Assembly (NCBI GenBank): GCA_024408855.1
Contig: JAKSUQ010000005.1
Location: 16,603 to 80,602, forward strand
Direction of reading: 5' to 3'
Length of the DNA stretch: 64,000 bases
Origin: a bacterium
Lineage (GTDB): Bacteria; Cyanobacteriota; Vampirovibrionia; Gastranaerophilales; Gastranaerophilaceae
This document shows, one piece after another, positions 34,086-42,366 of the stretch. A model generated the notes under the pieces. The model was not told the DNA's origin, did no database searches, and saw only the letters and a list, made by a program, of their open reading frames with translations. The position numbers and the translations under genes were made by a program. Each line of letters opens with the position of its first letter. The first letter of the stretch is position 1.

Positions 34086-35057
34086 ATGGATAATTTATTG
34101 GAGATAAAAAATCTAAATCTTTTCTTCAAAGGTGATAAACAAGAGTATCAGGCTTTGTATGACCTAAATTTGTCTTTCGAAAAAGGGAAAGTTCATGCTA
34201 TTGTCGGCGAATCAGGATGCGGTAAAACTATGACGGTTATGTCAGTATTGGGATTAATTCCCAAAACTGCTTATATCAAAAGCGGTGAGATACTTTTTAG
34301 CGGTGAAAATGTTTTGGAATATAAAGCCTCTGAAATGAGGAATTTGCGTGGGAACAGAATATCTCTTATTCCGCAAGATCCTATGACGTCATTAAACCCT
34401 TTATATACAATAGAAAACCAACTTGTTGAAGCTGTTCAAGCTCATATAAAAGTTAACAAAAGGCATGCTTTAAGGAAAGTAAAAGAAGTTTTGGCATTAG
34501 TAAAAATTCCTAATATTGAAAATATTTTAAAATCATATCCGCATGAATTGTCAGGCGGTATGAAGCAACGCGTGCTTATTGCAATGGCTTTGCTCGGAAA
34601 TTCTGAGCTTATTATTGCTGATGAACCCACGACGGCATTAGATGTAACTATACAAAAACAGATTATGGATTTAATTTTAGAAATTCAAAGAGAATTGAAT
34701 GTAACGGTCATACTCATTTCGCATGATTTGGCGTTAATAAGTAATTATGCAGATACGGTAACAGTTATGTATGCAGGTCATGTTGTTGAAAAAGCTGATG
34801 CGAAAGAATTTTTATCAAATGTTAAGCATCCTTATTCCATGGCACTTTTAAACTCTTTACCGTCTGCAAATACAGGGGCTGTATTAAAGGTTATTTCCGG
34901 AATTCCTCCGAGTTTGAATGAGAAAATTGACGGGTGCAAGTTTCATCCAAGATGTCAATATGCTGAAGCCGGTTTATGTGATATTGAGTCGCCCAAATTG
35001 GAAGAAAAGTGCAAATCGCATTGGTGTGCTTGTTATAAAGTTAGCGGTTGTTTGTAA
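34086..35057 (+). CDS. peptide/nickel-type ABC transporter ATPase (OppD/DppD)
   Basis: Cytoplasmic ATPase of oligopeptide or nickel importers. Walker A is GESGCGKT (residues 41-48), the Q-loop IPQDPMTSLNP, the ABC signature LSGGMKQR near residue 158, Walker B LIIADEPTTALDVT and the H-loop ISHDLALI. The C-terminal oligopeptide-transporter domain is present, with cysteine-rich CKFHPRCQYAEAGLCD, which can bind an iron-sulfur cluster. Length 323 is normal. No permease, OppF partner or binding protein is adjacent, so it is an orphan. It has no Shine-Dalgarno site; TATAAT at 34077-34082 nearly touches the ATG. It converges with folC, with a 17-base overlap. Confidence 0.9.
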   Translation: MDNLLEIKNLNLFFKGDKQEYQALYDLNLSFEKGKVHAIVGESGCGKTMTVMSVLGLIPKTAYIKSGEILFSGENVLEYKASEMRNLRGNRISLIPQDPMTSLNPLYTIENQLVEAVQAHIKVNKRHALRKVKEVLALVKIPNIENILKSYPHELSGGMKQRVLIAMALLGNSELIIADEPTTALDVTIQKQIMDLILEIQRELNVTVILISHDLALISNYADTVTVMYAGHVVEKADAKEFLSNVKHPYSMALLNSLPSANTGAVLKVISGIPPSLNEKIDGCKFHPRCQYAEAGLCDIESPKLEEKCKSHWCACYKVSGCL

Positions 35058-36225
35058 AATATTCGGATATAAAGTCTATTTTATTAAGCATATAAAATGA
35101 ACCACAAATTATGTTTAATTTATCGGTTGATAATTTTGTATCAGATGAAAACTTTAGGGCTTTGTACGGACAGTTTTTTGCCAATTCATCATAAGTGCAA
35201 CTATCAGGGTAATCAAATTCATTGAAGTATATTTCGTCATCTTTTTTAAAAAGAATTTCTATCATTTTTTTGTAGTTTTTTCGTTTCAAACATCCGAATA
35301 CAAATCTTCTTTTTTCGTTCGGATAAAATAAATCAAGATTTTTTCTTAATGCCTCAATTCCATTTGGATTATGGGAAGCATCTATGATTAATTTTTTATC
35401 TTCAAAATATTGAAATCTAAACGGATGAGATACTTTTTTAAGACCGTTTAATATTTTTTCGTTTGCTATTTCAGGAAAAAATTGATTAATGGTGCAGAGT
35501 GCCAATTTGAGATTTTCTTCCTGATGCAATCCTTTTAGTGCCAAATAATTTGTGTATATTTTTTCAATTTTGGCGGGCGGGTTAAATATTGCGGAAGATA
35601 ACTTTCTGACAGTATCTGTAATTGCCTGATACTTCATTGATGTAACCAAAGGACAATTTTGCTTAATAATACCGGCTTTTTCAAAAGCTATTTGTTCAAG
35701 AGTTGTTCCAAGCCTGTCTGTATGATCAAGATCAATTTTTGTGATTATACTGCAAATATTCTCTTTGATTATATTTGTTGCATCAAATCTGCCGCCCATG
35801 CCGGTTTCCAAAACGACGTATTTGACTGAATTCCTTTGAAAATAAAGAAACATAATTGCTGTAAGCATTTCAAATTCTGTGAGATTAATATTATTTTGTA
35901 AAGCGGTTTCATTTACTTCCTGAAAATATTCAGTAAAATCTTGTTTTGAGATATCTTTTCCGCAGATTTTTATTCTTTCGGTGTAATCGAATATATGAGG
36001 ACTTGTGTATAGCCCGACTTTGTAACCTTGCTCGCACAAAATGGAACTTATAATTGCACACACTGAACCCTTGCCGTTAGTGCCGGCAACATGAATATAT
36101 TTTAGATTATTCTGCGGATTACCAAACAAGTCCATTATGTCGGCAATTCTGTTCAATTCAGGTCTAATACGAAACATTCTGCTTGATGTAAGTTTTTTTA
36201 TTGTTTCTTCATATGTCATAACCAT
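35041..36225 (-). CDS. folC: folylpolyglutamate synthase / dihydrofolate synthase
   Basis: Mur-ligase-fold enzyme that adds glutamate to dihydropteroate and folates. It has the N-terminal substrate region, then the P-loop VAGTNGKGSVCAIIS (residues ~46-60). Further on come YTSPHIFDYTERI, the KITxL-type VLETGMGGRFDATNI, and the linker IIDASHNPNGIEAL near residue 275, which joins the C-terminal domain. Length 394 is slightly short of the usual 420. It is a stand-alone gene on the minus strand read towards the ABC ATPase gene. The start ATG has no clear ribosome site. Confidence 0.93.
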   Translation of the reverse strand: MVMTYEETIKKLTSSRMFRIRPELNRIADIMDLFGNPQNNLKYIHVAGTNGKGSVCAIISSILCEQGYKVGLYTSPHIFDYTERIKICGKDISKQDFTEYFQEVNETALQNNINLTEFEMLTAIMFLYFQRNSVKYVVLETGMGGRFDATNIIKENICSIITKIDLDHTDRLGTTLEQIAFEKAGIIKQNCPLVTSMKYQAITDTVRKLSSAIFNPPAKIEKIYTNYLALKGLHQEENLKLALCTINQFFPEIANEKILNGLKKVSHPFRFQYFEDKKLIIDASHNPNGIEALRKNLDLFYPNEKRRFVFGCLKRKNYKKMIEILFKKDDEIYFNEFDYPDSCTYDELAKNCPYKALKFSSDTKLSTDKLNIICGSFYMLNKIDFISEYFTNNR

Positions 36226-36252
36226 AAAAATATATTACAATAAAATATCGCT

Positions 36253-36281
36253 AAAACAAAAGGTGCATTACATTGCACCTT
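36253..36281 (-). terminator. terminator of the five-gene unknown cluster
   Basis: Perfect stem aaggtgca/tgcacctt with a six-base loop, followed on the minus strand by TTGTTTT. It lies about 35 bases after the last gene of the cluster and ahead of folC, setting the downstream end of that transcript. Confidence 0.8.
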
Positions 36282-36314
36282 ATTGTATTTAACTATCTTT
36301 TCTTACACCATTTG

Positions 36315-36638
36315 TTAATACGAGAATGAGCTTTGGATAGAGTCAGAAACAGCTTTTTGGCATGATTGAAGTTCTGCTTCAACCATTTGTAACCTGTTTT
36401 GATATTCTTGCATCTGAATATCTAATTTCTTTTCCAGAACGCTCAACTTATCTCGTCTTGCTTCTAACTGTTTAACCGCAGGATTTTCGGGATCCAAATC
36501 ATTGCCAAGTCCGAGTACTTCGTCAGAGGATGCGACCAATTCCATTTTTGCTGTTGCAATCCACTGGATTTTTGTTTCCAAGGTGAACTTGTATGCTGTT
36601 AAATACATCATTCTGTAACTTGCAGTTATTAATCCCAT
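36315..36638 (-). CDS. short paralogue of the 491-residue helical-end protein
   Basis: Function unknown. This 107-residue protein is predicted to be nearly all helix, with heptad-like charge in residues ~55-95 (coiled coil). Its first 34 residues align without gaps to those of the protein at 38272-39747, with about 11 identities (M1, G2, R9, L13, A15, K17, E21, Q25, I27, A30, L34). The last ~20 also match (K-x-V-x-D-x-I-x-x-S-F). It lacks the ~380-residue centre of the larger protein. No signal peptide is seen. GGAAGGA precedes the ATG. It is the last gene of the cluster, before a terminator. Confidence 0.65.
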   Translation of the reverse strand: MGLITASYRMMYLTAYKFTLETKIQWIATAKMELVASSDEVLGLGNDLDPENPAVKQLEARRDKLSVLEKKLDIQMQEYQNRLQMVEAELQSCQKAVSDSIQSSFSY

Positions 36639-36655
36639 AACACAATCCTTCCGAT

Positions 36656-36925
36656 TTATCTTGTTTCGTTGAGATTTTTGCCTTTCAGGAATGTATGTTC
36701 ATTGTTTTCGGCAATCAAGTTTTCCATTTTGTAAAGCTGATGTTGATGATAAGTAACACGGTACTTTGCCATTTTCAACTTTTGCCTGATGGTCAACATG
36801 TCCTTTAGGCTTGCCAACAAACTTTCAAATAATGCTTTTATCGGATTTTTTCGTACAAAGAATGCACGAGCAAAATTCAAGAAATTCATTAATTTATGTA
36901 TGCTGTCTTGTATCTCCTCACGCAT
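36656..36925 (-). CDS. small helical protein of the unknown cluster
   Basis: An 89-residue basic protein, no recognised family. It is predicted as long helices (about residues 3-30 and 35-70) with a moderately hydrophobic stretch LFESLLASLKDMLTI. It carries many Lys, Arg, Gln and His in the second half and ends NENHTF-like (NNEHTFLKGKNLNE). It has no signal peptide. AGGAGA lies eight bases before the ATG. The gap to the next cluster gene is 17 bases, so it is co-transcribed with the filament-like paralogue at 36315. It may be a chaperone or partner of that protein; this is inference from size, charge and place. Confidence 0.55.
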   Translation of the reverse strand: MREEIQDSIHKLMNFLNFARAFFVRKNPIKALFESLLASLKDMLTIRQKLKMAKYRVTYHQHQLYKMENLIAENNEHTFLKGKNLNETR

Positions 36926-37026
36926 AGATTTTTTCTCCTACACGAAATGAGTCTACACATATTATAAAACATGTTGGTGCCCATAATTGCTTATATTTAT
37001 TCTTTTTTGTTACAAAATTTAACATG

Positions 37027-37257
37027 TTATTTAATAATTGCCTCACTACGAATTGAACTGTTAAAAATAAATTTGTTTTTGTAATCGTTTTCTGTTACAT
37101 TTTTATCTAACGGCACAAATTCTGAAAACTTTAATTCTTTATTAGAAAAATAGTATTGTTCATTACAAAATTTTACAAAACTGTTGACAGTTCGACAAAT
37201 AACGTTGTCAACGAATAATTTTTCAAACATTGTTCTAAAAAAAGTACGTCCTTGCAT
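37027..37257 (-). CDS. small unknown protein of the cluster
   Basis: A 76-residue protein with no recognised domain, starting MQGRTFFRTMFEKLFVDNV. The first ~35 residues are amphipathic helix; the rest is mixed, with aromatic and charged residues. It has one Cys pair (residues 20 and 31). AAGGA five bases before the ATG and its place 40 bases after the 288-residue gene support it as a gene, not a chance reading frame. A small effector-like, chaperone-like or regulatory role cannot be told apart from the sequence. Confidence 0.5.
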   Translation of the reverse strand: MQGRTFFRTMFEKLFVDNVICRTVNSFVKFCNEQYYFSNKELKFSEFVPLDKNVTENDYKNKFIFNSSIRSEAIIK

Positions 37258-37296
37258 TTTTCCTTATTCCTTAAGGGTTCAATTTTTATTAAGAAC

Positions 37297-38163
37297 CTAT
37301 AAATCTTGAATTTCTTTGCTCTTGCCTTCCAAATCATCTTTAAGCATTTTCTTAACAACATCACTTTGGGTATCAAGCATTTTGCAAACTGTTTCAATAT
37401 TCGCGACTTTTTGAGAAAGTATGGTATCGGCATTTGAGAGTACGTTTGCGGAAACAGATTGATATGCTGAAAGTGCGGCAGATGTTGTTCCCTGCATTAA
37501 ATTTCCCATAACGACAGCCGGCAGACCAAATTCTCCCAAATAAGGAGCTGCGGCAGTCATAATTCCGCCCCAACCGGAAACAATTCCGGCAAGAGGCATT
37601 AATATATTTGAAGCCCCGATACCGTATCCGTTGGCTGTACCAATGCCGTATGCAGCTGTGCTTGCGATATCAGCAATACTTCCTATTCCTGAAGCAAAAC
37701 CTGTCGGAGTTCCGTTAGAGCTTCCGTATCCGAATAAATAATTTCCGATACTTGCGGCACCACCGGTTGCAAATCCGCCGAGTCCTGTCCTGTAACCGCT
37801 CAAACTTGCAGCATAACCGCTTGGAAATCCTGAATAGTTGCCTAAACTGTTAACTCCGAAAGACGAGTATGTTCCGTTAAGTCCGCCTGTACCTCCTGTA
37901 TATGGCGACCAATAAGATGTTCCCGGAATATTCATTGCGGTTGTTCCGCCCAAAGTTGTCATAAATGCTGACGGTGCAAAAAGGCTTGCTAATTGGTATA
38001 AGAAACTTCCTGCACTCTCAAAACCAGTTCCCGAAGAAGCTGAGCCGGAAACGGTTAAATCTCTTAACCGGTCATATGTTTCGTATAACATAGCTTTGGC
38101 ATCAGATGAAGCTGAGCCGTATTTGTTTGCTATTACGAGATATCCGTCATTTTTGTAAGCCAT
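37297..38163 (-). CDS. Gly/Ser/Ala-rich protein with helical C-terminus
   Basis: Function unknown. Residues ~1-35 are a charged helix-prone start (MAYKNDGYLVIANKYGSASS). Residues ~40-225 are a low-complexity region very rich in Gly, Ser, Ala, Tyr and Thr, with hydrophobic patches (GIVSGWGGIMTAAAPYLG). The last ~55 residues form an amphipathic helix with alternating charges (IETVCKMLDTQSDVVKKMLK). No signal peptide. The composition suits a structural or surface-exposed repeat-like protein, and the helical C-terminus echoes its neighbours. No ribosome site is evident before the ATG, unlike the other cluster members. It lies between the 491-residue gene and the small genes. Confidence 0.6.
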   Translation of the reverse strand: MAYKNDGYLVIANKYGSASSDAKAMLYETYDRLRDLTVSGSASSGTGFESAGSFLYQLASLFAPSAFMTTLGGTTAMNIPGTSYWSPYTGGTGGLNGTYSSFGVNSLGNYSGFPSGYAASLSGYRTGLGGFATGGAASIGNYLFGYGSSNGTPTGFASGIGSIADIASTAAYGIGTANGYGIGASNILMPLAGIVSGWGGIMTAAAPYLGEFGLPAVVMGNLMQGTTSAALSAYQSVSANVLSNADTILSQKVANIETVCKMLDTQSDVVKKMLKDDLEGKSKEIQDL

Positions 38164-38271
38164 TTTTTTAGTTAATAAGTAAATAAGGTTTATTTTTATA
38201 TGCTTTTTTACTTATTTATCCTTTCTTTTTTGTTGATTATTTTAATAATTATTTTGATTATGTCAATTATA

Positions 38272-39747
38272 TTAACCGCCGAATGTCTTGAACGATTTTT
38301 CAATGTTATCGCCTACGACTTTCGAAACTGCATCAATTTCTGTTGATAATGCTTTTTGTTCGGTGTCTAATTGTTTTAATCGCAATTCCAACTGTACATC
38401 TTCCTGCTGAATGATTGAGGTTTTTGCATTTATGTCCTGAATAGTTTTGTCATACTTAGCATTCAGGTATGTATATTCATTCATTGCATCTTGATAAGCG
38501 ACATCATCCGTAACTGTTTCCATATTAAGGGTGTATGTAACCGAGTCATCTTCAAACCTAATTGAAGTAAATCTTCCGCTACCGTCTGTTTCTACCAATG
38601 CGTTTTCTGTTTTTTCGATTTTAGTTTGAACATAAGTTGCGTTGTAGTATGGCAGCTTGATTTGTCCGTCAATATTGTTTGGTCCTGTTCCGCTCGAATA
38701 GGATGCGTCAAGATCCTCAAAGGTTGTATAATAAGTTATTCCGTTTAGCTTGAATTGATATATACCGCCGATATAATTGCCGTTGACATCAAAACAGCTT
38801 GAAATGTTAGAAGTAATTCCTTGTTCTTCAAGGTCTTGAATGACTTGTTGAATTTCAGCCAACTGAGCATTATTTAATTCTGCTAACGGTGTCAAACGAC
38901 AGTTGCCTACATGGGTTGGGTGATTTAAATCGTTATATGCTTGAATTGCTTCATTTAGTGCGGTTTCTTTATTATTGATTTCCTCATGCAACGTTTGACT
39001 TATACTATCAATATTATCTGTATTGTACAACGGAATTTCAGTAATACGGTTTTCATTATATTCAGTAATATCAGACATTAATATAAAGTTTAAATTAATA
39101 GGGTCAAAATATAAATCATTTAATGAAACACCACTGTCAAGAGCACCATTTCGTACAAGCGTATTGTATGCCCTACGCAGCACATCTTTATCAGTATCGT
39201 CTAAATTGGTAAAACTTTTGTAGTCTCCATAATTGCCATCAGTGTCTGAATCAAAAGGTAGAGATGGTGTGTATTGGTCATTCGAATAGTTTTCAATATT
39301 TCTAAGGTCTGCTAAGGCACCTTCGTATGCTGATCGTGCTAGATCAATAGCCTCTTTGTTATTCTTTATTTCTCCAAAATTAGTGTGAACTGCATCTTCA
39401 TCAAACTGTACTTGCGGGTCAGAGAGCAATTTCATTGAGCCGGTGTACCTGTCTGTGTAGTAATAATGGGTAACAACATAGTTATAATTTTCGCTTTGAG
39501 GCCCTAATTGCTGCCATTCGGCGATTACGGATGAATTTATACCGTCGCTGTATGAGTATTGAACTTTTGTATAGTCAAGTGTGCTTGGAGGTACAGGAAC
39601 CTGTAATCCGAGCATTTGATTAAAAAGATTGGCACTCTGATTTGACAAGGCTGTTCTTGCCTGATTAATCTGTTGTCCTTCATATTCACAATTAGTTTTT
39701 CTTGCCACCAGAGCCAAATATCTGGCTTGAGAAGCTGCCATACCCAT
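38272..39747 (-). CDS. large protein with conserved helical ends and variable centre
   Basis: Function unknown. Of 491 residues, the N-terminal ~50 (MGMAASQARYLALVARKTN and onward) and the C-terminal ~75 are predicted coiled-coil helices. The central ~350 residues are rich in Tyr, Asn, Asp and Thr with β-like character (YNYVVTHYYYTDRYTGSM). The ends match those of the 107-residue paralogue at 36315-36638. Flagellin, hook and type III filament subunits have the same plan: helical ends that pack together and a variable middle. No signal peptide. The end is KSFKTFGG. AGGAGATA precedes the ATG. It is the first gene of the cluster. A link to any named export system is not shown by the window. Confidence 0.7.
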   Translation of the reverse strand: MGMAASQARYLALVARKTNCEYEGQQINQARTALSNQSANLFNQMLGLQVPVPPSTLDYTKVQYSYSDGINSSVIAEWQQLGPQSENYNYVVTHYYYTDRYTGSMKLLSDPQVQFDEDAVHTNFGEIKNNKEAIDLARSAYEGALADLRNIENYSNDQYTPSLPFDSDTDGNYGDYKSFTNLDDTDKDVLRRAYNTLVRNGALDSGVSLNDLYFDPINLNFILMSDITEYNENRITEIPLYNTDNIDSISQTLHEEINNKETALNEAIQAYNDLNHPTHVGNCRLTPLAELNNAQLAEIQQVIQDLEEQGITSNISSCFDVNGNYIGGIYQFKLNGITYYTTFEDLDASYSSGTGPNNIDGQIKLPYYNATYVQTKIEKTENALVETDGSGRFTSIRFEDDSVTYTLNMETVTDDVAYQDAMNEYTYLNAKYDKTIQDINAKTSIIQQEDVQLELRLKQLDTEQKALSTEIDAVSKVVGDNIEKSFKTFGG

Positions 39748-40096
39748 ATTGGTATCTCCTATTATGTTTTTTTATGTATTCTGTTCTTAATAACGGTTTG
39801 TAAAAAGTCAAGTTTACGACTGTTTACTCTCTATTATCTGCCATTTACATTATATATTACGAACCGAAAAATTCTCTCGTTCTAAGTCTGAAAATCATAT
39901 ATATGAATGAGAAAATTCTTTAAAAATCAGTAGTTTGGAGGAGAGGTTTTGCTTCTCAATGATTTTGTGTGGTTTTAACTTTTTCGCAAATTCTAACGGG
40001 AATTATTTACTTAAATAAAGATTATATTAAGGCTTAGTAATAATATGTTAAACTATAAGTATAGTTTTATTTAGGAATAATAGAGGAGGAAGAATT
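39748..40096. other. 349-base intergenic region with inverted repeats
   Basis: Divergent control region between the unknown cluster (minus) and the aminotransferase (plus). It contains a perfect palindrome aaactata-ag-tatagttt at 40050-40067, about 30 bases before the plus-strand ATG, and an imperfect inverted repeat around 39871-39920 (attctctcgttc against gaatgagaaaat). It ends with GAGGAGGA, a strong ribosome site for the aminotransferase. I see no coding frame or tRNA. It probably holds the promoters of both flanking transcripts. Confidence 0.45.
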
Positions 40097-41215
40097 ATGA
40101 TACCTATTTTGGATTCAAAAAGACAATATGCAAAGATTGGAAGTGAAGTAGAAAAAGCCGTTTGTGAAGTTTTGCGTTCAGGACAATACATCTTGGGACC
40201 AAACTGCAAAGCTCTTGAGAGCGAACTTGCAAAATATATAGGCTGCAATTATACTGTTGCTTTGAACTCAGGTACAGATGCTTTGCACCTTGCATTGAGA
40301 GCTTTGGATATAGGTGCCGGTGATGAAGTTATAACAACAGCATTTACGTTTGTTGCTACAACTGAAGCAATCGGCATTGTTGGTGCTAACCCTGTCTTTG
40401 CTGATATTGATGCAGATACATTTAACATTGATCCGAGCAAGATAGAAGCATTGATTACTCCGAGAACAAAGGCAATCATCCCTGTACATTTGTACGGTCA
40501 GCCATGCGATATGGATATGATTATGGATATCGCAAAACGTCATAATTTGTATGTTATTGAAGATTGTTGTCAAGCAATCGGTGCTGAATATAAAGGTAAA
40601 AAAGTTGGTACGTTCGGTGATATCGGATGTTACAGTTTCTATCCGACAAAGAATTTAGGCGGTATGGGTGATGGCGGTTTGATTACCGTGAACAGCGAAA
40701 ACTTGAAGAACAGAATAGTTGCATTGAGAAATCACGGCGGTGCTGTAAGATACTACCATGATGAAATCGGTGTAAATTCACGTTTGGATGAAATTCAAGC
40801 AGCCATTTTGAGAATTAAATTAAACTATATTGATGAGTGGAATACTGCACGCAGAGAACATGCACATACATATAATGAATTGTTTGCAGGTCATTCTGAT
40901 ATTCAAACTCCAAAGGAATTGAGTGATACATATTGCGTTTATCATCAATATACGGTAAAAATTCCTAACAGAGATAATATTCACAAAATGCTTCAAGAAG
41001 CAGGGATTGGTGCAATGCTTTATTACCCTGTACCTTTGCATTTGCAAAAAGTTCATGCTCACTTAGGATTTTCAAAAGGCATGCTTCCGATTACCGAAAA
41101 GAATACAGAGTTGGTAATCTCGCTTCCTATGTTCCCAGAACTGACTCTTGAAGAACAAAAAACGGTAGCATCAACTCTTATTGATTGCCTTGAAAAATCA
41201 AAAGCTCTTGTATAA
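40097..41215 (+). CDS. DegT/DnrJ/EryC1-family PLP-dependent sugar aminotransferase
   Basis: Transfers an amino group to a keto-sugar nucleotide in the synthesis of surface glycans. It has the substrate/PLP region ALNSGTDALHLAL (residues 55-67), IEDCCQAIGAEYKGKKVG (154-171, aspartate binding the PLP nitrogen), and the Schiff-base lysine K185 in YPTKNLGGMGDGG. Length 372 is normal. GAGGAGGA before the ATG is a strong ribosome site. It is a single gene with its own terminator and no sugar dehydratase or transferase beside it, so the sugar cannot be named. It could serve the glycan pathways elsewhere in this window. Confidence 0.92.
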   Translation: MIPILDSKRQYAKIGSEVEKAVCEVLRSGQYILGPNCKALESELAKYIGCNYTVALNSGTDALHLALRALDIGAGDEVITTAFTFVATTEAIGIVGANPVFADIDADTFNIDPSKIEALITPRTKAIIPVHLYGQPCDMDMIMDIAKRHNLYVIEDCCQAIGAEYKGKKVGTFGDIGCYSFYPTKNLGGMGDGGLITVNSENLKNRIVALRNHGGAVRYYHDEIGVNSRLDEIQAAILRIKLNYIDEWNTARREHAHTYNELFAGHSDIQTPKELSDTYCVYHQYTVKIPNRDNIHKMLQEAGIGAMLYYPVPLHLQKVHAHLGFSKGMLPITEKNTELVISLPMFPELTLEEQKTVASTLIDCLEKSKALV

Positions 41216-41271
41216 GGTTTGGTAAATATAAGATAAAAACGTGGATGCGGAAAAATGTTAATTTTCCCAAA

Positions 41272-41314
41272 AACTAAAACAGGTGTTCGTGATTTATGAA
41301 CACCTGTTTTAGTT
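41272..41314 (+). terminator. strong hairpin after the aminotransferase gene
   Basis: Perfect 17-bp inverted repeat (aactaaaacaggtgttc with gaacacctgttttagtt, nine-base loop) about 55 bases after the stop codon. The arms contain A/T runs on both sides, so it can act as a bidirectional terminator although no long T-run follows the stem. Confidence 0.65.
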
Positions 41315-41443
41315 GTGCTTGGAAAGTAATGATTTTTTTATAAATATTTATAATGTGCTTGCATATTTGTACGAATATAGTGTATATTAAAAGAATGAAC
41401 AACTATGTTCGCTCTTTTTAAAAAGGAAGATGAGGAAAGTTTT

Positions 41444-42316
41444 ATGAGTAATATTGTAATTTATTCAACAAAGCCAATGCCACAAATCGAAGCGATTTTG
41501 GCGGAAATTGACGAAGCGGAAGTAAGAACGGTAGATATTAATCAAATAAAGGACTATGCAGTAGTAAATCCGTCTTTAATAATAATTACTGATATTAATT
41601 TGGCAACGGATGCTTTAATGACTAACAAATTCCCTTGCCCAATACTTTTTATCGGTTCTGCAAGACGTGATTTTACAGTTAGGGCAGATGGTTTTGATTT
41701 TATCGAAAATCCGCTGAACAAAGATGAATTAATCGTTCGTACAAATGCTTTATTGAAAATAAAAGCGGCTAAAGATTTATTGGAAAAAGTCAGCACGACT
41801 GATGAATTAACAGGTTTGCATAACAGAAAATATCTTCAGGAAAGACTTGAAGAAGAAATTTCCCGCTCAAAACGTTACGGAACAAAACTTTCGTGCATAT
41901 TGTTTGATATAGACTTTTTCAAAGTTGTAAACGATATGTACGGTTATGAATGGGGCGATATTTTACTTAAAAATATTGCAAATAAACTTGATGCAATGCT
42001 TAGAAAAGAAGATATTTTAACAAGATACGGCGACGAAGAATTTTTATTGGTGCTTCCGAATACAACGGAAGAAAATGCATTCTTGTTCGGGGAAAGATTT
42101 AGACGTGAAGTCGAAAAAATGGAATTTATACCGGCAGGAGAGGAAGAAGCTCACAGAATAACTGTATCAGGCGGAATTTCTACTTATCCTTGTATGGCTG
42201 ATGTTGATGAAGATGCCAATACAGTCATCAGATATGCAGAGCATGCTTTGTATAATGCGAAACATAGAGGAAAGAATAAAATTATCCAATTCTCTCAAAT
42301 GAATTTGGAAATGTAA
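41444..42316 (+). CDS. response-regulator-like diguanylate cyclase with GDEEF motif
   Basis: Predicted c-di-GMP enzyme. Residues ~1-105 resemble a receiver domain, with ITDINL in the phosphoacceptor strand, but the usual acidic pair is unclear and the K-P loop reads ENPL, so phosphorylation is doubtful. Residues ~115-285 are a GGDEF domain: DELTGLHNRKYLQERL, FDIDFFKVVND with the metal aspartate, and the signature RYGDEEF in place of RYGGDEF. The inhibitory I-site RKED is kept five residues upstream. The start ATG at 41444 has GAGGAAAG before it and was preferred over 41405. Activity is uncertain because the second glycine is Asp. Confidence 0.85.
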   Translation: MSNIVIYSTKPMPQIEAILAEIDEAEVRTVDINQIKDYAVVNPSLIIITDINLATDALMTNKFPCPILFIGSARRDFTVRADGFDFIENPLNKDELIVRTNALLKIKAAKDLLEKVSTTDELTGLHNRKYLQERLEEEISRSKRYGTKLSCILFDIDFFKVVNDMYGYEWGDILLKNIANKLDAMLRKEDILTRYGDEEFLLVLPNTTEENAFLFGERFRREVEKMEFIPAGEEEAHRITVSGGISTYPCMADVDEDANTVIRYAEHALYNAKHRGKNKIIQFSQMNLEM

Positions 42317-42334
42317 TTGATTTATAATGCGATA

Positions 42335-42366
42335 AAAAACGGTTTCAGTTCATTGAAGCCGTTTTT
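42335..42366. terminator. bidirectional terminator between convergent genes
   Basis: Stem aaaaacggtttca/tgaagccgttttt with a six-base loop and one G-T pair, lying between the cyclase gene and rsmI, which end just either side. Both strands have T-runs. Confidence 0.8.

Noticed and set aside
37173..37433. 86-residue minus-strand frame overlapping the 288-residue gene
   Set aside because: It overlaps the better-supported frame and the 76-residue gene and has no ribosome site; its basic, irregular composition suggests a shadow of the C-terminal coding region.
41240..41275. ATGCGGAAAAAT-like sequence shared with 26108-26120
   Set aside because: The match is only ~12 bases in AT-rich gaps and not clearly a repeat family.
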